Part shown: positions 7,566 to 17,434 of the stretch, piece by piece
Position numbering within the stretch: position 1 is the first letter of the stretch
How the letters are laid out: each line of letters starts with the position of its first letter
DNA from: Virgisporangium ochraceum
GTDB lineage: Bacteria; Actinomycetota; Actinomycetes; Mycobacteriales; Micromonosporaceae
Assembly (NCBI RefSeq): GCF_016863655.1
Contig: NZ_BOPH01000021.1
Location: 1 to 64,000 of the forward strand
Direction: 5' to 3'
DNA: 64,000 nucleotides
Made by a program: the position numbers and the translations under genes
Notes under the pieces: generated by a model
The model's input: the letters and a program-made list of their open reading frames with translations, nothing else
What the model was told of the DNA's origin: nothing
The model's database searches: none

Positions 7566-8711
7566 CTAGAGCCGCAACTGCAGGAACGTGACCGGTCCCT
7601 CCCGGCGGACCTCGGGTACGACGACGGTGTCGCCGACCGCGGTCGGTGCCCCGAGCCACGCGCCGGGCCGGTCGACCGTGACGAGCACCCGGCCCCGGGT
7701 GCCGTCACGGTCGACCAGGTACAGGTGCGACCGTTGCGGTGCGTCGTCGGCGTCGACGCAGGTGTGGGTCACCAGCCACCGGTCCCCGATCCGACGTGGC
7801 CCGGAGACGGTCGCGCCCTGCCCGGCACCGCACGGGGATTCGACGACCGGCTGCCAGGCGACGCCGTCGGTGGAGCGCACCAGGACACCGGTCCGGGTCG
7901 TCGGAGCGGTCAGTGTGACGGCCGAACCGAGCCAGCCGCCACCGGGCAGGGCGACCGCGTCCTCCACCCGCGGGACGCTCGACGTGCCGACGGTCACGGG
8001 CTTCCAGGTTCGCCCGGCGTCGAGCGAGACGTCGGCCCCGCGCAGCCACAGGTCGCCTCCGGCGTCGCGGGGCACCTCGCACCGCGGTGAGCCCGCGGGC
8101 CGGAACGTCGCCGGGCAGTCGACCACCTGCCAGGTGGAACCGCCGTCGGCGGTGACCACGAGGCGGGCGTCGTCGCTGCCCTGGGTTCCCACGACGACCC
8201 GGCCGTCGGGCTGCCGCACGGCGGCGGCGAGCAGCGCGCCGCCCGGCTGCGTCGGCACGGGGCCGCCCCGCCAGCCCTGCCCGTCGCCGGTGACCCACGC
8301 GGAGTCGTTGTCGGTGCCGCCGGTGGCCACCACGAGCGGACCCGCCTCGGCGAGCCCGAGGCGCACGAGCGACGCCGTCAGGCCCGGCAGGTCCACGTAC
8401 CGCCACGTCCGCCCGAGGTCGGCCGACCGCGCCACCCCGAGGACCTCGCCCTCCCGGTCGGTCGTCACCGCGACGAGTGAGCCACCGGCCGCGAACACCG
8501 GGGGCACGTCGGCACGGGTGTCGAAGTGCAGGTTCCGGTCGACCTCCGGTACCACCCGGACGGCCCGGATCCCGGCCGCGGCGAAGGGGTCGAGCGCCAC
8601 CAACGGCTCCGGCGGCGGCCCATCGGGGGCCGGATCGTCGTCCCGCGCCGCCACACAGCCGCCGACCAGCAGCAGCACGCTGACGATGACACCGATCCCC
8701 GTTCGACGCAT
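7566..8711 (-). CDS. BNR/sialidase-like beta-propeller lipoprotein
   Basis: A 381-residue exported lipoprotein. The signal peptide MRRTGIGVIVSVLLLVGGC has a lipobox ending LVGG-C, so the mature protein would be anchored at the outer face of the membrane. The rest is repeating beta-propeller sequence with Asp-box-like motifs (SADLGRTW, VTADGGSTW, SLDAGRTW, STDGVAW) spaced about 60-80 residues, as in sialidase/BNR or photosystem-assembly-like propellers. No sialidase catalytic FRIP motif is evident, so a binding or scaffold role is as likely as hydrolysis. ATG 8711 gives the signal peptide directly after GGTGGG; an upstream in-frame start at 8738 is less likely. Confidence 0.85.
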   Translation of the reverse strand: MRRTGIGVIVSVLLLVGGCVAARDDDPAPDGPPPEPLVALDPFAAAGIRAVRVVPEVDRNLHFDTRADVPPVFAAGGSLVAVTTDREGEVLGVARSADLGRTWRYVDLPGLTASLVRLGLAEAGPLVVATGGTDNDSAWVTGDGQGWRGGPVPTQPGGALLAAAVRQPDGRVVVGTQGSDDARLVVTADGGSTWQVVDCPATFRPAGSPRCEVPRDAGGDLWLRGADVSLDAGRTWKPVTVGTSSVPRVEDAVALPGGGWLGSAVTLTAPTTRTGVLVRSTDGVAWQPVVESPCGAGQGATVSGPRRIGDRWLVTHTCVDADDAPQRSHLYLVDRDGTRGRVLVTVDRPGAWLGAPTAVGDTVVVPEVRREGPVTFLQLRL

Positions 8712-8783
8712 CCCACCATCTAAGCGGGTCGGTGCCACCCGCGCGGACCGCCGCGACCGCCTCCGGCGCGCACTTCGACGGGT

Positions 8784-9200
8784 TCAGCCCAGGAAGAAGC
8801 GCGTGAGAACCGCGGCCATCACGTCGGGGTCGGGCACGTGGGTCTGTCCCTCGACGACGAGCCGTTCCGCCTTCGGCACGGCGGCCGCCCGTCGCCGAGG
8901 CACGCGCCATCGTGGGCGAGGGTCGGCGCGAGCGCCTCCAGCGCCGGCCACACCGGCGCCGCCCGCGCGCCGGCGATGTCCTCCTCCGAGGCGCCGGCCA
9001 GCCGCATGAACAGGCCGACGGCGTCGCCCCGCCGGCCGGCGGCCAGGGCGGTGGCGAGGTCGTCGCCCCGCCCCCGTCGGACCACGTTGCACACCGTGAA
9101 CCCGGGCGCGAGCGCCACGGCCAGCGGGGCGTTCTCCGCCCCGTCGTCGAGGTTGCCGCCCACCAGCACGACGGTGGGGCCGGCGCACAGCGGCGGGATT
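8784..9200 (-). pseudogene. Decayed alpha/beta hydrolase
   Basis: Pieces of one alpha/beta hydrolase lie in order but in two frames. The N-terminal strand PTVVLVGGNLDDGAENAPL...RRGRGDD jumps in frame to LATALAAGRRGDAVGLFM...LEALAPTLAHDG, so the segment that should hold the GHSSG nucleophile elbow is absent. The C-terminal piece VEGQTHVPDPDVMAAVLTRFFLG, with the catalytic His, is in another frame. No good start is left and the N-terminus runs into the end of the SCP2-like gene. Two deletions and a frameshift make this non-functional. In related actinobacteria such hydrolases often follow an HxlR-SCP2 regulator, as here. Confidence 0.8.
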
Positions 9201-9600
9201 ACAAGTACCCGGTGCCGACCGGTGCCGACCGGGGAAAGCAACGCGGCAGCCGGGCGGCGACGGCGCGCCGGCCGTCGACCGTCACCGTGCCGGCCTTCTC
9301 GGCCGCCGGCAGCGACGCACGGGCGAACACCAGCCCCTGCGGCGTCGGCGCGTCGGTGGTGAGCGTGACGTCGGCCTGTTCCGGAGCGCCGCGCGCCACC
9401 CGCACCCGGCCGTCGGCGACGTCGACCGTGAACTCGTCGTCGCCGACGCGGAGGTGACAGGCGACCCGCAGGTCACCGGCGGCCGCGGGGTCGAACGTGG
9501 TGCGCGCGAACGCCAGCGCGTCGACGCCCAGTTCGGCGGGCGCGTCGGCGGGCGGCTCGATGCGGCTGCCCCAGCGGCCGAGCGCGAGCAGCACCGGCAT
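9199..9600 (-). CDS. SCP2-like sterol-carrier domain split from the HxlR regulator
   Basis: 133 residues beginning MPVLLALGRWGSRI, then a hydrophobic-ligand domain of the SCP2 type (FTVDVADGRVRVARGAPEQADVTLTTDAPT, ending VTVDGRRAVAARLPRCFP). In many actinobacterial HxlR regulators this domain is fused to the HTH. Here its ATG (9600-9598) overlaps the TGA of the HTH frame as TGATG. Restoring one base would rejoin ELTPHGEG to the LMPVLLALG segment seen in fused proteins, so a single-base deletion is likely. The TGATG overlap could still allow coupled translation as two chains. Confidence 0.6.
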   Translation of the reverse strand: MPVLLALGRWGSRIEPPADAPAELGVDALAFARTTFDPAAAGDLRVACHLRVGDDEFTVDVADGRVRVARGAPEQADVTLTTDAPTPQGLVFARASLPAAEKAGTVTVDGRRAVAARLPRCFPRSAPVGTGYL

Positions 9601-9860
9601 CAACCCTCGCCGTGCGGCGTCAGCTCGTACACGTGGGCCCGGCTGGGCGGCCCGAGCCGGTGCCGCCGCACCACGTCCACGGCCTCCAGCTCGCGCAGCC
9701 GTTGCGACAGGACGTTGTCGCTGACGCCGGGCAGCCCGGCCCGGAGGTCGGTGAACCGCTTCGGGCCGAAGGCCAGCTCCCGGACCACGAGCAGCGCCCA
9801 CCGCTCCCCCACCGCGTTCAGCGCGCGGGCGATGCCACACGGGTCGTCGTACGACCGCAT
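9600..9860 (-). CDS. HxlR-family winged-helix regulator, N-terminal part
   Basis: 86 residues holding a complete HxlR winged helix: DPCGIARALNAVGERWALLVVRELAFGPKRFTDLRAGLPGVSDNVLSQRLRELEAVDVVRRHRL, then YELTPHGEG and a stop. The family continues into a C-terminal domain, which here is in the next frame (9199-9600). Since the DNA-binding part is intact, the truncated protein could still bind DNA. ATG 9860 is at the conserved N-terminus. It probably once controlled itself and the hydrolase that is now decayed downstream. Confidence 0.7.
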   Translation of the reverse strand: MRSYDDPCGIARALNAVGERWALLVVRELAFGPKRFTDLRAGLPGVSDNVLSQRLRELEAVDVVRRHRLGPPSRAHVYELTPHGEG

Positions 9861-9876
9861 ACGGAAAGGTTGGCGG

Positions 9877-9897
9877 TAGCTCCTGATAACTGAGCTA
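9877..9897. promoter_or_regulatory. Candidate HxlR operator
   Basis: TAGCTC at 9877-9882 is inverted as GAGCTA at 9892-9897 around CTGATAACT, in the short gap before the HxlR start and touching the GH67 stop codon. The position fits autoregulation; support is symmetry only. Confidence 0.4.
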
Positions 9898-11808
9898 GTG
9901 GATGCGGCGGCCGTGTGCGTCGGGGACGCCGGACTTACGGAAGAAGTAGGTGTTGATCTGGTCGCGCCACTCGGTGGCCGACCGGACCTGCTCGTCGAGG
10001 AGGGCGGCGACCTTCGCGTGGAGGTCGGGGTCGACCGTTCGCACCTCGTGCCAGCGGGCGCGCATCCGTTCGGCTTCGGCGGCACCGGCGAAGTGGGTGT
10101 CGTAGATGTGCTGGATCACGGTGCGTCCGCTGTGGAGGACGTGGTCGTAGGGCACGTGGTGGAAGAACAGGAGCAGCTCGTCGGGGCAGGTGTCGAGGTG
10201 CTCGTACACGTCGCGCCAGGGCTCGGGGTACTGGCCGGTGAACCCCGTGCCGGTGGCCCTCGTGCGGTCGACGCCGACGCCGTCGCGGTCGGCGAAGTGG
10301 TAGGTGCCCCAGGGGGTGTACTCGTAGCCGTCGACGTCGGGGCCGTAGTGGTGGCCCGGGCGCACCATGAAGCCGACGCCGAGCGGTGCGGTGTACGACT
10401 CGTAGGCCCGCCAGGAGTGGTCGAGGATGTCGTGCAGCGGCTCGCGCAGGTGCGGGCCGAAGGTCAGGTCGGTCCACTCGTCGAGGATGGCGGCCGGGTC
10501 GAGGCGCGGGTTCCAGGCCAGCCGGCCGAACGCGTACAGGTTCGCCTGGGCCAGCGGGTGGCCGGTCCAGTACCCGTCGGCGCCGACGTTCGACACCGCG
10601 ACGAGGCCGTCGCCGTCGGCCGCGATCCCGGCGACGCGGTCCCAGCCCAGGAGCTCGCTCCACTGTGGACCCAGGTAGCAGGCGTGCTTCTGCTGCCCCG
10701 TGTACTCCTGGGTCACCTGGAGCTCCACCGCGAGCGCGGTATCCGGCATCGCGAGGATCACCGGTGACACGGGCTCCCGCGTCTGGAAGTCGATCGGGCC
10801 GTACTTCACCTGCACCACGGCGTTGTCGCGGAACCGGCCGTCGAGCGGGGCGAAGTGGTCGTACGCGGCGCGGGCGCGGTCGGTGGACCGGTCGCGCCAG
10901 TCCTGCCGGTGGTTGTAGACGAACGCCCGCCAGTGCACCACGCCGCCGTGCGGGGCGAGCGCGTCGGCGAGGAGGTTGGCGCCGTCGGCGTGGTCGCGGC
11001 CGTACCGGAACGGGCCCGGCTGACCCTCGGAGTCGGCCTTGACGACGAATCCGCCGAAGTCGGGGATGCGGGCGTAGACGCGCGCCGCCGCATCGGCCCA
11101 CCAGGTGCGCACGTCGGGGTCGAGCGGGTCGGCGGTCGACAGTCCACCGAGGACGATCGGCGCGGCGAACGACACCGACAGGTGGGTGCGGATCCCGTAC
11201 GGGCGGAAGCGGTCGGCGAGCGCGGCCACGTCGTCGAGGCGGTCGGTCAACAGGCGGAAGGCCGCCCCGCTGACGTTGACGTTGTTGACCGACACGGCGT
11301 TGATGCCGGTGGAGGCGATCAGCCGGGCGTAGGTGGAGACGCGGTCGAGGTCGTCGGTGAGCCGTCCGGCGTCCCAGAAGAGGGAGCCACCCGAGTAGCC
11401 GCGCTCGACCTGACCCATGACCGGGTGCACGTCGACGTTGTCCCAGTGGTCGAGCATCCGCCGGCGCATCACGGGCCGGTGCTCCTCCGGCGGGAAGTCG
11501 GCGCCGAAGGCCGCCTCGCCGCGGCGGACCACCTCGAAGAAGCCGTACAGGAGGCCGTTCGCGTCGCCGGCCCGCACGTACGTCACCCCGTCGCGTCTCT
11601 GCAGCGAGAACTGCTCACCTACCCCGTACCCGGAGCCGAGGTGAAGATCGATCGGGTCGGTGCCCGTCTCCCCGGACACGACGCGGCCTCCCGCCGACGT
11701 GATCTCGTCGACCACCGTCTGCGCGACGGGGCCCGACGAACGCACGACGGCGCGGCGCGATGCGAGATGCCGCAACGCCTCCGGCGGCAGCCACGCGGGG
11801 TTCACCAT
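9895..11808 (-). CDS. aguA: Alpha-glucuronidase, GH67
   Basis: A 637-residue enzyme of the GH67 family, which removes 4-O-methyl-glucuronic acid from short xylo-oligosaccharides. It has no signal peptide, so it acts in the cytoplasm after uptake. Conserved landmarks are the [14 protein letters not shown] segment, RRMLDHWDN, the [11 protein letters not shown] motif with the expected acid at Glu261, and [13 protein letters not shown] with Asp340 and Glu345 as expected general-base residues. Full length matches the family. ATG 11808 overlaps the stop of the mannonate-dehydratase-like gene by 7 bases. It is the last gene of the hemicellulose operon. Confidence 0.93.
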   Translation of the reverse strand: MVNPAWLPPEALRHLASRRAVVRSSGPVAQTVVDEITSAGGRVVSGETGTDPIDLHLGSGYGVGEQFSLQRRDGVTYVRAGDANGLLYGFFEVVRRGEAAFGADFPPEEHRPVMRRRMLDHWDNVDVHPVMGQVERGYSGGSLFWDAGRLTDDLDRVSTYARLIASTGINAVSVNNVNVSGAAFRLLTDRLDDVAALADRFRPYGIRTHLSVSFAAPIVLGGLSTADPLDPDVRTWWADAAARVYARIPDFGGFVVKADSEGQPGPFRYGRDHADGANLLADALAPHGGVVHWRAFVYNHRQDWRDRSTDRARAAYDHFAPLDGRFRDNAVVQVKYGPIDFQTREPVSPVILAMPDTALAVELQVTQEYTGQQKHACYLGPQWSELLGWDRVAGIAADGDGLVAVSNVGADGYWTGHPLAQANLYAFGRLAWNPRLDPAAILDEWTDLTFGPHLREPLHDILDHSWRAYESYTAPLGVGFMVRPGHHYGPDVDGYEYTPWGTYHFADRDGVGVDRTRATGTGFTGQYPEPWRDVYEHLDTCPDELLLFFHHVPYDHVLHSGRTVIQHIYDTHFAGAAEAERMRARWHEVRTVDPDLHAKVAALLDEQVRSATEWRDQINTYFFRKSGVPDAHGRRIH

Positions 11809-13007
11809 GAGTGCACCGTTCCGTCCAGCAGTCGGTTGACCGGCAGTTGCGCGGGCCGGTAAGGGAAGCGCGCGGCGGCCTCCTCGTCGAGGTCGACGCC
11901 GAGGCCCGGTTCCTCCGACGGATGGAGGTACCCGTCGGCGAAGTGGTACGTGTGCGGGAAGACCGCGTCGGTCTCCGGCGTGTGGCGCATGTACTCCTGC
12001 AGGCCGAAGTTCGGGATGCTGATGTCGACGTGCAGCGCGGCGGCCATGCACACCGGCGACAGGTCGGTGGCGCCGTGCGAGCCGCTGCGCACGTGGTACA
12101 GCGCGGCGAGGTCGAAGATGCGGCGCAGGTGCGTGATGCCGCCGGCGTGCACGACCGTGGTGCGGATGTAGTCGACGAGCTGTTCGGTGACGAGCTGCCG
12201 GCAGTCGTGGATCGAGTTGAACACCTCGCCGACCGCGAGCGGCGTCGTGGTGTGCCGGCGGATGAGCCGGAAGCCCTCCTGGAGCTCGGCGGGCACCGGA
12301 TCCTCCAGCCACGTCAGGCTGTACGGCTCCAGGCTCCTGCCCAGGCGCGCGGCTTCGATCGGGGTGAGTCGATGGTGCACGTCGTGCAGGAGTCGGAGAC
12401 CCGGCCCGAACTCCTCACGGACGCGGGCGAACACCGACGGCACGTGCGCGAGATACGCCTCGGTGCTCCACGCGGTCTCGGTGGGCAGGGCGGCGTCGGC
12501 GGGCTCGTAGACCTCGCTCGTCGACACGCCGTACGTACCCGGGAGCCCGGGCACGCCGGTCTGCACCCGCACCGCGCGGTACCCCCGTTCGACGTAGCCC
12601 GACACCTCGACGAGGACGTCGTCGACGGTCTCGGCGTTGGCGTGCCCGTACACGGTGACGCCCTCGCGGCTGCGGCCGCCGAGCAGCTGGTACACCGGCA
12701 GTCCGGCGACCTTTCCCTTGATGTCCCACAGGGCCGTGTCGACGGCGGCGATCGCGGTCATCGTCACCGGGCCGCGCCGCCAGTACGCGCCCTTGTAAAG
12801 GTACTGCCAGGTGTCCTCGATGCGGGCCGGGTCGCGCCCGATGAGCACCGGCACCACGTGCTCGGTGAGGTACGCGGCCACGGCGAGCTCGCGCCCGTTG
12901 AGCGTGGCGTCGCCGACGCCGGTGACTCCCCCGTCGGTCACGAGCTTGAGCGTGACGAAGTTGCGGCCGGGACTGGTGACCACGACCCGCGCGTCGGTGA
13001 TCCTCAT
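11802..13007 (-). CDS. manD: D-mannonate dehydratase (enolase superfamily, ManD/RspA type)
   Basis: A 401-residue enolase-superfamily protein. It would convert D-mannonate, derived from glucuronate, to 2-keto-3-deoxygluconate. The metal-ligand strands are LLHDVHHRL (Asp with the DxH pair of ManD), WLEDPVP (Glu) and VGEVFN (Glu), and the capping domain and C-terminus ([18 protein letters not shown]) fit ManD/RspA. Some relatives have very low mannonate activity and prefer D-gluconate, so activity is not certain. Being next to alpha-glucuronidase supports mannonate. Its ATG overlaps the GH42 stop as ATGA. Confidence 0.85.
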   Translation of the reverse strand: MRITDARVVVTSPGRNFVTLKLVTDGGVTGVGDATLNGRELAVAAYLTEHVVPVLIGRDPARIEDTWQYLYKGAYWRRGPVTMTAIAAVDTALWDIKGKVAGLPVYQLLGGRSREGVTVYGHANAETVDDVLVEVSGYVERGYRAVRVQTGVPGLPGTYGVSTSEVYEPADAALPTETAWSTEAYLAHVPSVFARVREEFGPGLRLLHDVHHRLTPIEAARLGRSLEPYSLTWLEDPVPAELQEGFRLIRRHTTTPLAVGEVFNSIHDCRQLVTEQLVDYIRTTVVHAGGITHLRRIFDLAALYHVRSGSHGATDLSPVCMAAALHVDISIPNFGLQEYMRHTPETDAVFPHTYHFADGYLHPSEEPGLGVDLDEEAAARFPYRPAQLPVNRLLDGTVHSW

Positions 13008-15007
13008 CGGTCCTCTGCCACCACGAGAACCCCGTACGGGTCGACCTTCACCGTCTGTCCACCGTGGAACCGCGTGTCCGTGAGGAGGTCGACGCCGCCG
13101 GCGTGGACCGGGATCTCGACCGGCCCGGTGCGGTGGTTCAGCACGAACCGGATCCGTCGTCCCGCCGGGTCGACCCGCACGGTCGTCTCCACGTCGGCGA
13201 GGTCGGCGTACGGGCCGAGGAGGTCGTGCCGGGCGAGCACCCGCCGCACCACCCACGCGACGCCCGCACCGTCGAGGCCGGCCCCGACGTACCAGCCGTG
13301 CCCGGCGCCGAACGCGTGGCGCGTGACCGCGGGCGTACCGGCGTAGAAGTCGGCCCCGTACGTGCCGACGACCTCCGCGCCGTCGGGCACCACGAGCTCG
13401 AAGATCAGCCGCGACTCCACAGTGGAGGAACCCAGGCGCACCGGGTTCACCACGTCGGGCGGGCGGGCGTCCCACTCGTCGACCCGGATGCCCATCAGCG
13501 GCGCCAGCGGACCGGGCACGTCGGAGGGGAACGCGAGGTCGTCGACGTCGACGCGGCCGGAGAGGAACGTCGTCAGCACCGACCCGCCGCGCGCCGCCAC
13601 CGCCTCCAGCCGCGTCGCCAGGTCGCCCTTGACCATGTGCAGCGCCGGCGCCACCACCACGTCGTACCCGGTGAGGTCGGCGGTGACCGGCACGACGTCG
13701 AGGTCGGCACCGGCGTCCCACAGGGCGCGGTGGTAGGCCAGCACCACGTCGAGGTAGCGCACGAGGCGGTTCGGGCCGTCGGAGATCTCCAGGACCCACC
13801 AGCTGTCCCAGTCGAACAGCAGCGCGACCCGCGCCGGGGTGCGGGCGCCGAGCGTCGCGTCGCCCAGCCGTTCCAGCTCCGCGCCGAGGTCGGCCACCTC
13901 GCGGAAGACCCGGGTGTCGGACCGGTCGCCGTGGCCGATGACCGCGCCGTGGTACTTCTCGCACGCCCCGCGCGAGGCGCGCATCTGGAAGTAGAGGACC
14001 GCGTCGGCGCCGTGGGCGACCGCCTGCCAGCTCCACAGCCGCAGCAGCCCCGGACGCTTGAGCGGGTTCACGTCGCGCGAGGCGGTGCAGCTCGGGGTCT
14101 GCTCCATCAGCCAGAACGGCTGTCCGCCCTTGAGCCCGCGCATCAGGTCGTGGGCGAGCGCCATCCGCGCCTGCGAGGTGTCGTCGGGCGGGTAGTTGTC
14201 CCACGAGGCGAAGTCGAGGTCGTCGGCCCACCGGTGGTAGTCGATGGGCCGGTACATGCCCATGAGGTTGGTGGTGACGGGAAGGCCGCTGTGCGCGCGG
14301 ATCGCGGCCTTCTCGGCGCGGAAGTTCGCCAGCATCGCGTCGGACATGAACCGCAGGTAGTCCAGCGTGATGCCCTGGAACGCGGTGTGGTCGGGGCCCC
14401 GCCAGTGCTCGGTGAGCGCCGACGGTGGCTCGATCTGGGCCCAGTCGGTGAACCGGTGCGACCAGAACGTGGTGTACCAGGCGGCGTTCAGCGCGTCGAG
14501 GGTCGTGTACCGCTGCCGGAGCCAGGCCCGGAAGGCCTCGCCGCAGAGGTCGCAGTAGCACGCGCCGCCGTACTCGTTGCCGACGTGCCAGGCGACCACC
14601 GCCGGGCTGCCCGCGTAGCGCTGCGCCACGCGCCGGGCCAGCTCCGCCGACAGCCGTTGGAACGCCGGCGAGCTCGGACACGAGTTGTGCCGCTGGCCGA
14701 ACCGGTGCCGGCGCCCCTCGAAGTCGGTGCGGGTCACCTCCGGGTACGCGCGCGCCAGCCACGGCGGGTGGGCGCCGGTTCCGGTCGCGAGGCACACCGA
14801 GCGGCCCTCGGCGGCGGCCCGCTCGACGATCCGGTCGAGCACCGCGAAGTCGTAGACGCCCTCGGCCGGATTGGTGAGCGCCCACACGAACACGCCGACC
14901 GTCAGCGTGTCGATGCGGGCCAGGTCGAACAGTTCGTGGTCGCGGTCCCACACCGCGTCGGGCCACTGTTCGGGGTTGTAGTCGCCGCCGTACCGGACCT
15001 TCCTCAC
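13004..15007 (-). CDS. GH42 beta-galactosidase family enzyme
   Basis: A 667-residue GH42 glycosidase. It opens [11 protein letters not shown]; the acid/base is Glu145 in HVGNEYGG and the nucleophile is Glu302 in FWLMEQTPS. Cys110, Cys150, Cys152 and Cys155 form the zinc-site pattern of the family. The trimerisation and C-terminal beta domains are present. No signal peptide, so it is intracellular. GH42 enzymes act on beta-galactosides or alpha-L-arabinopyranosides; either could be a xylan side-chain decoration here. The start is GTG 15007, which overlaps the DUF624 stop as GTGA; the frame upstream has no family homology. Confidence 0.9.
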   Translation of the reverse strand: MRKVRYGGDYNPEQWPDAVWDRDHELFDLARIDTLTVGVFVWALTNPAEGVYDFAVLDRIVERAAAEGRSVCLATGTGAHPPWLARAYPEVTRTDFEGRRHRFGQRHNSCPSSPAFQRLSAELARRVAQRYAGSPAVVAWHVGNEYGGACYCDLCGEAFRAWLRQRYTTLDALNAAWYTTFWSHRFTDWAQIEPPSALTEHWRGPDHTAFQGITLDYLRFMSDAMLANFRAEKAAIRAHSGLPVTTNLMGMYRPIDYHRWADDLDFASWDNYPPDDTSQARMALAHDLMRGLKGGQPFWLMEQTPSCTASRDVNPLKRPGLLRLWSWQAVAHGADAVLYFQMRASRGACEKYHGAVIGHGDRSDTRVFREVADLGAELERLGDATLGARTPARVALLFDWDSWWVLEISDGPNRLVRYLDVVLAYHRALWDAGADLDVVPVTADLTGYDVVVAPALHMVKGDLATRLEAVAARGGSVLTTFLSGRVDVDDLAFPSDVPGPLAPLMGIRVDEWDARPPDVVNPVRLGSSTVESRLIFELVVPDGAEVVGTYGADFYAGTPAVTRHAFGAGHGWYVGAGLDGAGVAWVVRRVLARHDLLGPYADLADVETTVRVDPAGRRIRFVLNHRTGPVEIPVHAGGVDLLTDTRFHGGQTVKVDPYGVLVVAEDR

Positions 15008-15690
15008 GCGGTGAACTCCGCGCGGATCCGCCCGGTCATCGGCGCGCACACGCGCACCAGGGCCAGCACGAGCAGCGGGGCCAGCAGCAGCGGCACGACC
15101 TCCGACAGCAGCACCGTCGCGCCCACGGTGACGACGAGCACGCAGGCCACGCCGACCGTCACCCCCGGAGCGGCGCCGAGGAAGTACGCGGCGAGCCGGG
15201 CCACGTCGCGCGCCCGGAACGAGAACAGCGAGGTGACCACGAGCGCGAGCACCACCCACAGCGTCACCGCCACCGCGATGACCACGAGCAGCACGGCCCA
15301 CCACCCCGGCACGCCGGCCGCGGTGAAGTTCGCCAGCGTCACGGCGACGACGGTGAGCCACGCCAGCGCCGGGACCCACACCGCCAGCGCACCGCGCGCG
15401 TTCACCCGGTAGCCACGCACGAACGCGGCCGCGGGCGCCAGGTCGGTGATGTCGTTGCGCCGGTGGTGCAGCGCGTAGATCGCGGCCGACAGTGCCGGGC
15501 CGAGCGGCACCGCGCACAGCGCCACCAGCGGCAGGTTGCTGACGTCGCGGTCGAGCAGTGCCAACGGGACCAGCCCCGGCAGCGTGGCGAGCACGAGGAA
15601 CAGCCCGACCACCAGCACCGTGTAGACGTGCGCCGCGGCGCGCGACAGTGGGCCGTCACCCAGTTGGCGCGGGGCGCCCACGTCCGTCAT
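15004..15690 (-). CDS. DUF624 (YesL-like) membrane protein
   Basis: A 228-residue protein with about five to six hydrophobic helices (for example [71 protein letters not shown]). It belongs to the DUF624 family, commonly encoded beside ABC oligosaccharide importers of the YesOPQ/LplABC kind. Its function is unknown; association with the permeases is the usual guess. It lies after a strong intercistronic hairpin, between the binding protein and GH42 genes. Confidence 0.8.
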   Translation of the reverse strand: MTDVGAPRQLGDGPLSRAAAHVYTVLVVGLFLVLATLPGLVPLALLDRDVSNLPLVALCAVPLGPALSAAIYALHHRRNDITDLAPAAAFVRGYRVNARGALAVWVPALAWLTVVAVTLANFTAAGVPGWWAVLLVVIAVAVTLWVVLALVVTSLFSFRARDVARLAAYFLGAAPGVTVGVACVLVVTVGATVLLSEVVPLLLAPLLVLALVRVCAPMTGRIRAEFTA

Positions 15691-15712
15691 GTCGACAGCC
15701 TTTCATGGAGGC

Positions 15713-15740
15713 GGCCCGGCCGCGCCGACGCGGCCGGGCC
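15713..15740 (-). terminator. Intercistronic hairpin after the binding-protein gene
   Basis: GGCCCGGCCGCG and CGCGGCCGGGCC form a perfect 12-base stem with a CCGA loop between the stop of the binding-lipoprotein gene and the DUF624 start. No T run follows. It could partly terminate transcription or protect the upstream mRNA, giving more binding protein than downstream enzymes. Confidence 0.7.
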
Positions 15741-15751
15741 CCGATGAAGGA

Positions 15752-17389
15752 TCAGCTGTTGGCCTTCTTGAAGCGCTCGTAGGCCTTGTTCTTGAGGTCG
15801 ATGTACTGCTGGCTGTTCTTCGCCTTCAGCTCGGCCACGTAGGCGTTCCACTCCGACAGCGGCCGCTGACCGAGGATGAACTTCAGCGTCATCTGGGTGA
15901 CGTGGTCCTTGAGCGCGGTCTCCCAGAGGGTGGCCTGTTCGCGTTCCTCGTCGGTGAACGGCGCCGGCGGCTGGGGAGCGACCGGCTTCCGCGCGCCCAT
16001 CACCTTCTGGATCTCCTGCTCCTCGGCGGAGAAGAATCCGTTGACCAGTTCCGGGTTGCCGCCGTACGCGAACACACCGTTGTAGAAGCCGAAGTCCTTC
16101 TGCAGGTGCTTGGTGCCCGACGGGTTGAGCCCGACGACGTTGACGTCCGACGCCAGCGACCGCTTGCCGGACCCGTCCTTGGTGAACGTGGTGCCCTCGA
16201 CACCCCACTTGGCGAACTCCTGGCCCGCGTCGGAGTACCAGAGCCAGTCGATGAACTGCATCATGGCCACGAAGTTCTTGCTCTCGCGGGCCTTCTTGGA
16301 GATCATGATGCCGTTCTCGGTGCGGCTGGCCGGGTTGATCTCACCGGCGGGGCCGACCGGCAGCGGGATCTTCGCGAGCTTCGCGGTCGGGAGCGTCTTG
16401 GCGAGGTCGGCCCGGTAGTCGTTCACCAGCGTCTGCGCGTTGCTGCTGATCACGAACGACTTACCGTTGGCCAGCTTCTGCCGGGCCTGGTCGTCGCTCT
16501 GGATGAAGCTCTCCGGGTCGAGAAGCCCTTCGGACACGAGCTTGTGCAGGTACTCCACCGACTGCTTGTAGGTGTCGGACGCACCGTTGTACTCGAACTT
16601 CTTGGTTCCCTCGTTGAACTTGGCGTGCTGGTAGTTCCAGCCGCCGAAGGCCCCGAACGACGCGGTGACGATGTTGATCAGGTTGCCGCCCGGGGTCGGC
16701 TTGCTCCACCGGTCGGAGAACGGGTACGTCGACGGGTTCGCCGCCTTCATCGCCTTGAGCATCGTGTACACGTCGTCCCAGGTCTTCGGGACCTGGAGGT
16801 TGAGCTGCTGCAGCACGTCGGTGCGCACGGCGATCGAGTAGTCCTGCCACGGCCTCTCGTGCAGGCCCGGCAGCAGGTAGTACTTGCCGTCCTGCTGCCG
16901 GAGCGAGTCGATCTCCGGCTTGAGGTTCCACTTGGCGACCTTGTCCTTGAAGTTCGGCATCAGGTCGACGTAGTCGCTCACCGGCAGGATCGCGCCCGAG
17001 GACACGAACGCGTCCTCCTGCGGGTGGTAGGTCTTCGGGATGATGAACGGCGCGTCGCCGGCGCCGATGAGAAGGCTGCGCTTCTGCTCGTAGTCGCTCA
17101 GCGGCACCGCGACGTTCTCGAGCTTCACGTTGGTGCGCTTCGACAGCTCCGACCAGAACAGCCAGTCGTCCTTGAGCGCGTAGCTCGGGTGGTTGTTGTA
17201 CAGCATGGAGAACGACAGCGCCTCGGTCGCCTTGAACTGGTCGCCGAGCTTGTAGTCGGCCATCGCGCCGGTGCGGTTGCCGCTCAGGTCCTCGGCCTCG
17301 GACTCGTCGGGACCGGTGTCGCACGCGACAAGCGTCAGCATCAGCGCCCCTGCGGCGAGTATCGCCGCGCGCCGGGATGTGCGGAACAT
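15752..17389 (-). CDS. ABC transporter oligosaccharide-binding lipoprotein
   Basis: A 545-residue extracellular solute-binding protein. The signal peptide MFRTSRRAAILAAGALMLTLVAC ends in a lipobox at LVAC. Size and order fit the large LipO/YesO/YtcQ-type binding proteins that deliver oligosaccharides to two MalF/MalG-like permeases, which follow here in the same operon. There is no operon-borne ATPase, so a shared MsiK-like ATPase elsewhere is expected. Genes around it suggest (glucurono)xylo-oligosaccharides as ligand. ATG 17389 follows GAAAGGAAAG. Confidence 0.92.
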   Translation of the reverse strand: MFRTSRRAAILAAGALMLTLVACDTGPDESEAEDLSGNRTGAMADYKLGDQFKATEALSFSMLYNNHPSYALKDDWLFWSELSKRTNVKLENVAVPLSDYEQKRSLLIGAGDAPFIIPKTYHPQEDAFVSSGAILPVSDYVDLMPNFKDKVAKWNLKPEIDSLRQQDGKYYLLPGLHERPWQDYSIAVRTDVLQQLNLQVPKTWDDVYTMLKAMKAANPSTYPFSDRWSKPTPGGNLINIVTASFGAFGGWNYQHAKFNEGTKKFEYNGASDTYKQSVEYLHKLVSEGLLDPESFIQSDDQARQKLANGKSFVISSNAQTLVNDYRADLAKTLPTAKLAKIPLPVGPAGEINPASRTENGIMISKKARESKNFVAMMQFIDWLWYSDAGQEFAKWGVEGTTFTKDGSGKRSLASDVNVVGLNPSGTKHLQKDFGFYNGVFAYGGNPELVNGFFSAEEQEIQKVMGARKPVAPQPPAPFTDEEREQATLWETALKDHVTQMTLKFILGQRPLSEWNAYVAELKAKNSQQYIDLKNKAYERFKKANS

Positions 17390-17434
17390 CGGACTTTCCT
17401 TTCGGGGGTGGGTGGGTGGCGATTGCGGAGAGGA

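Noticed and set aside
7288..7659. Open frames across the 77-base palindrome
   Set aside because: No homology, no ribosome site, and their residues come from repeat DNA.
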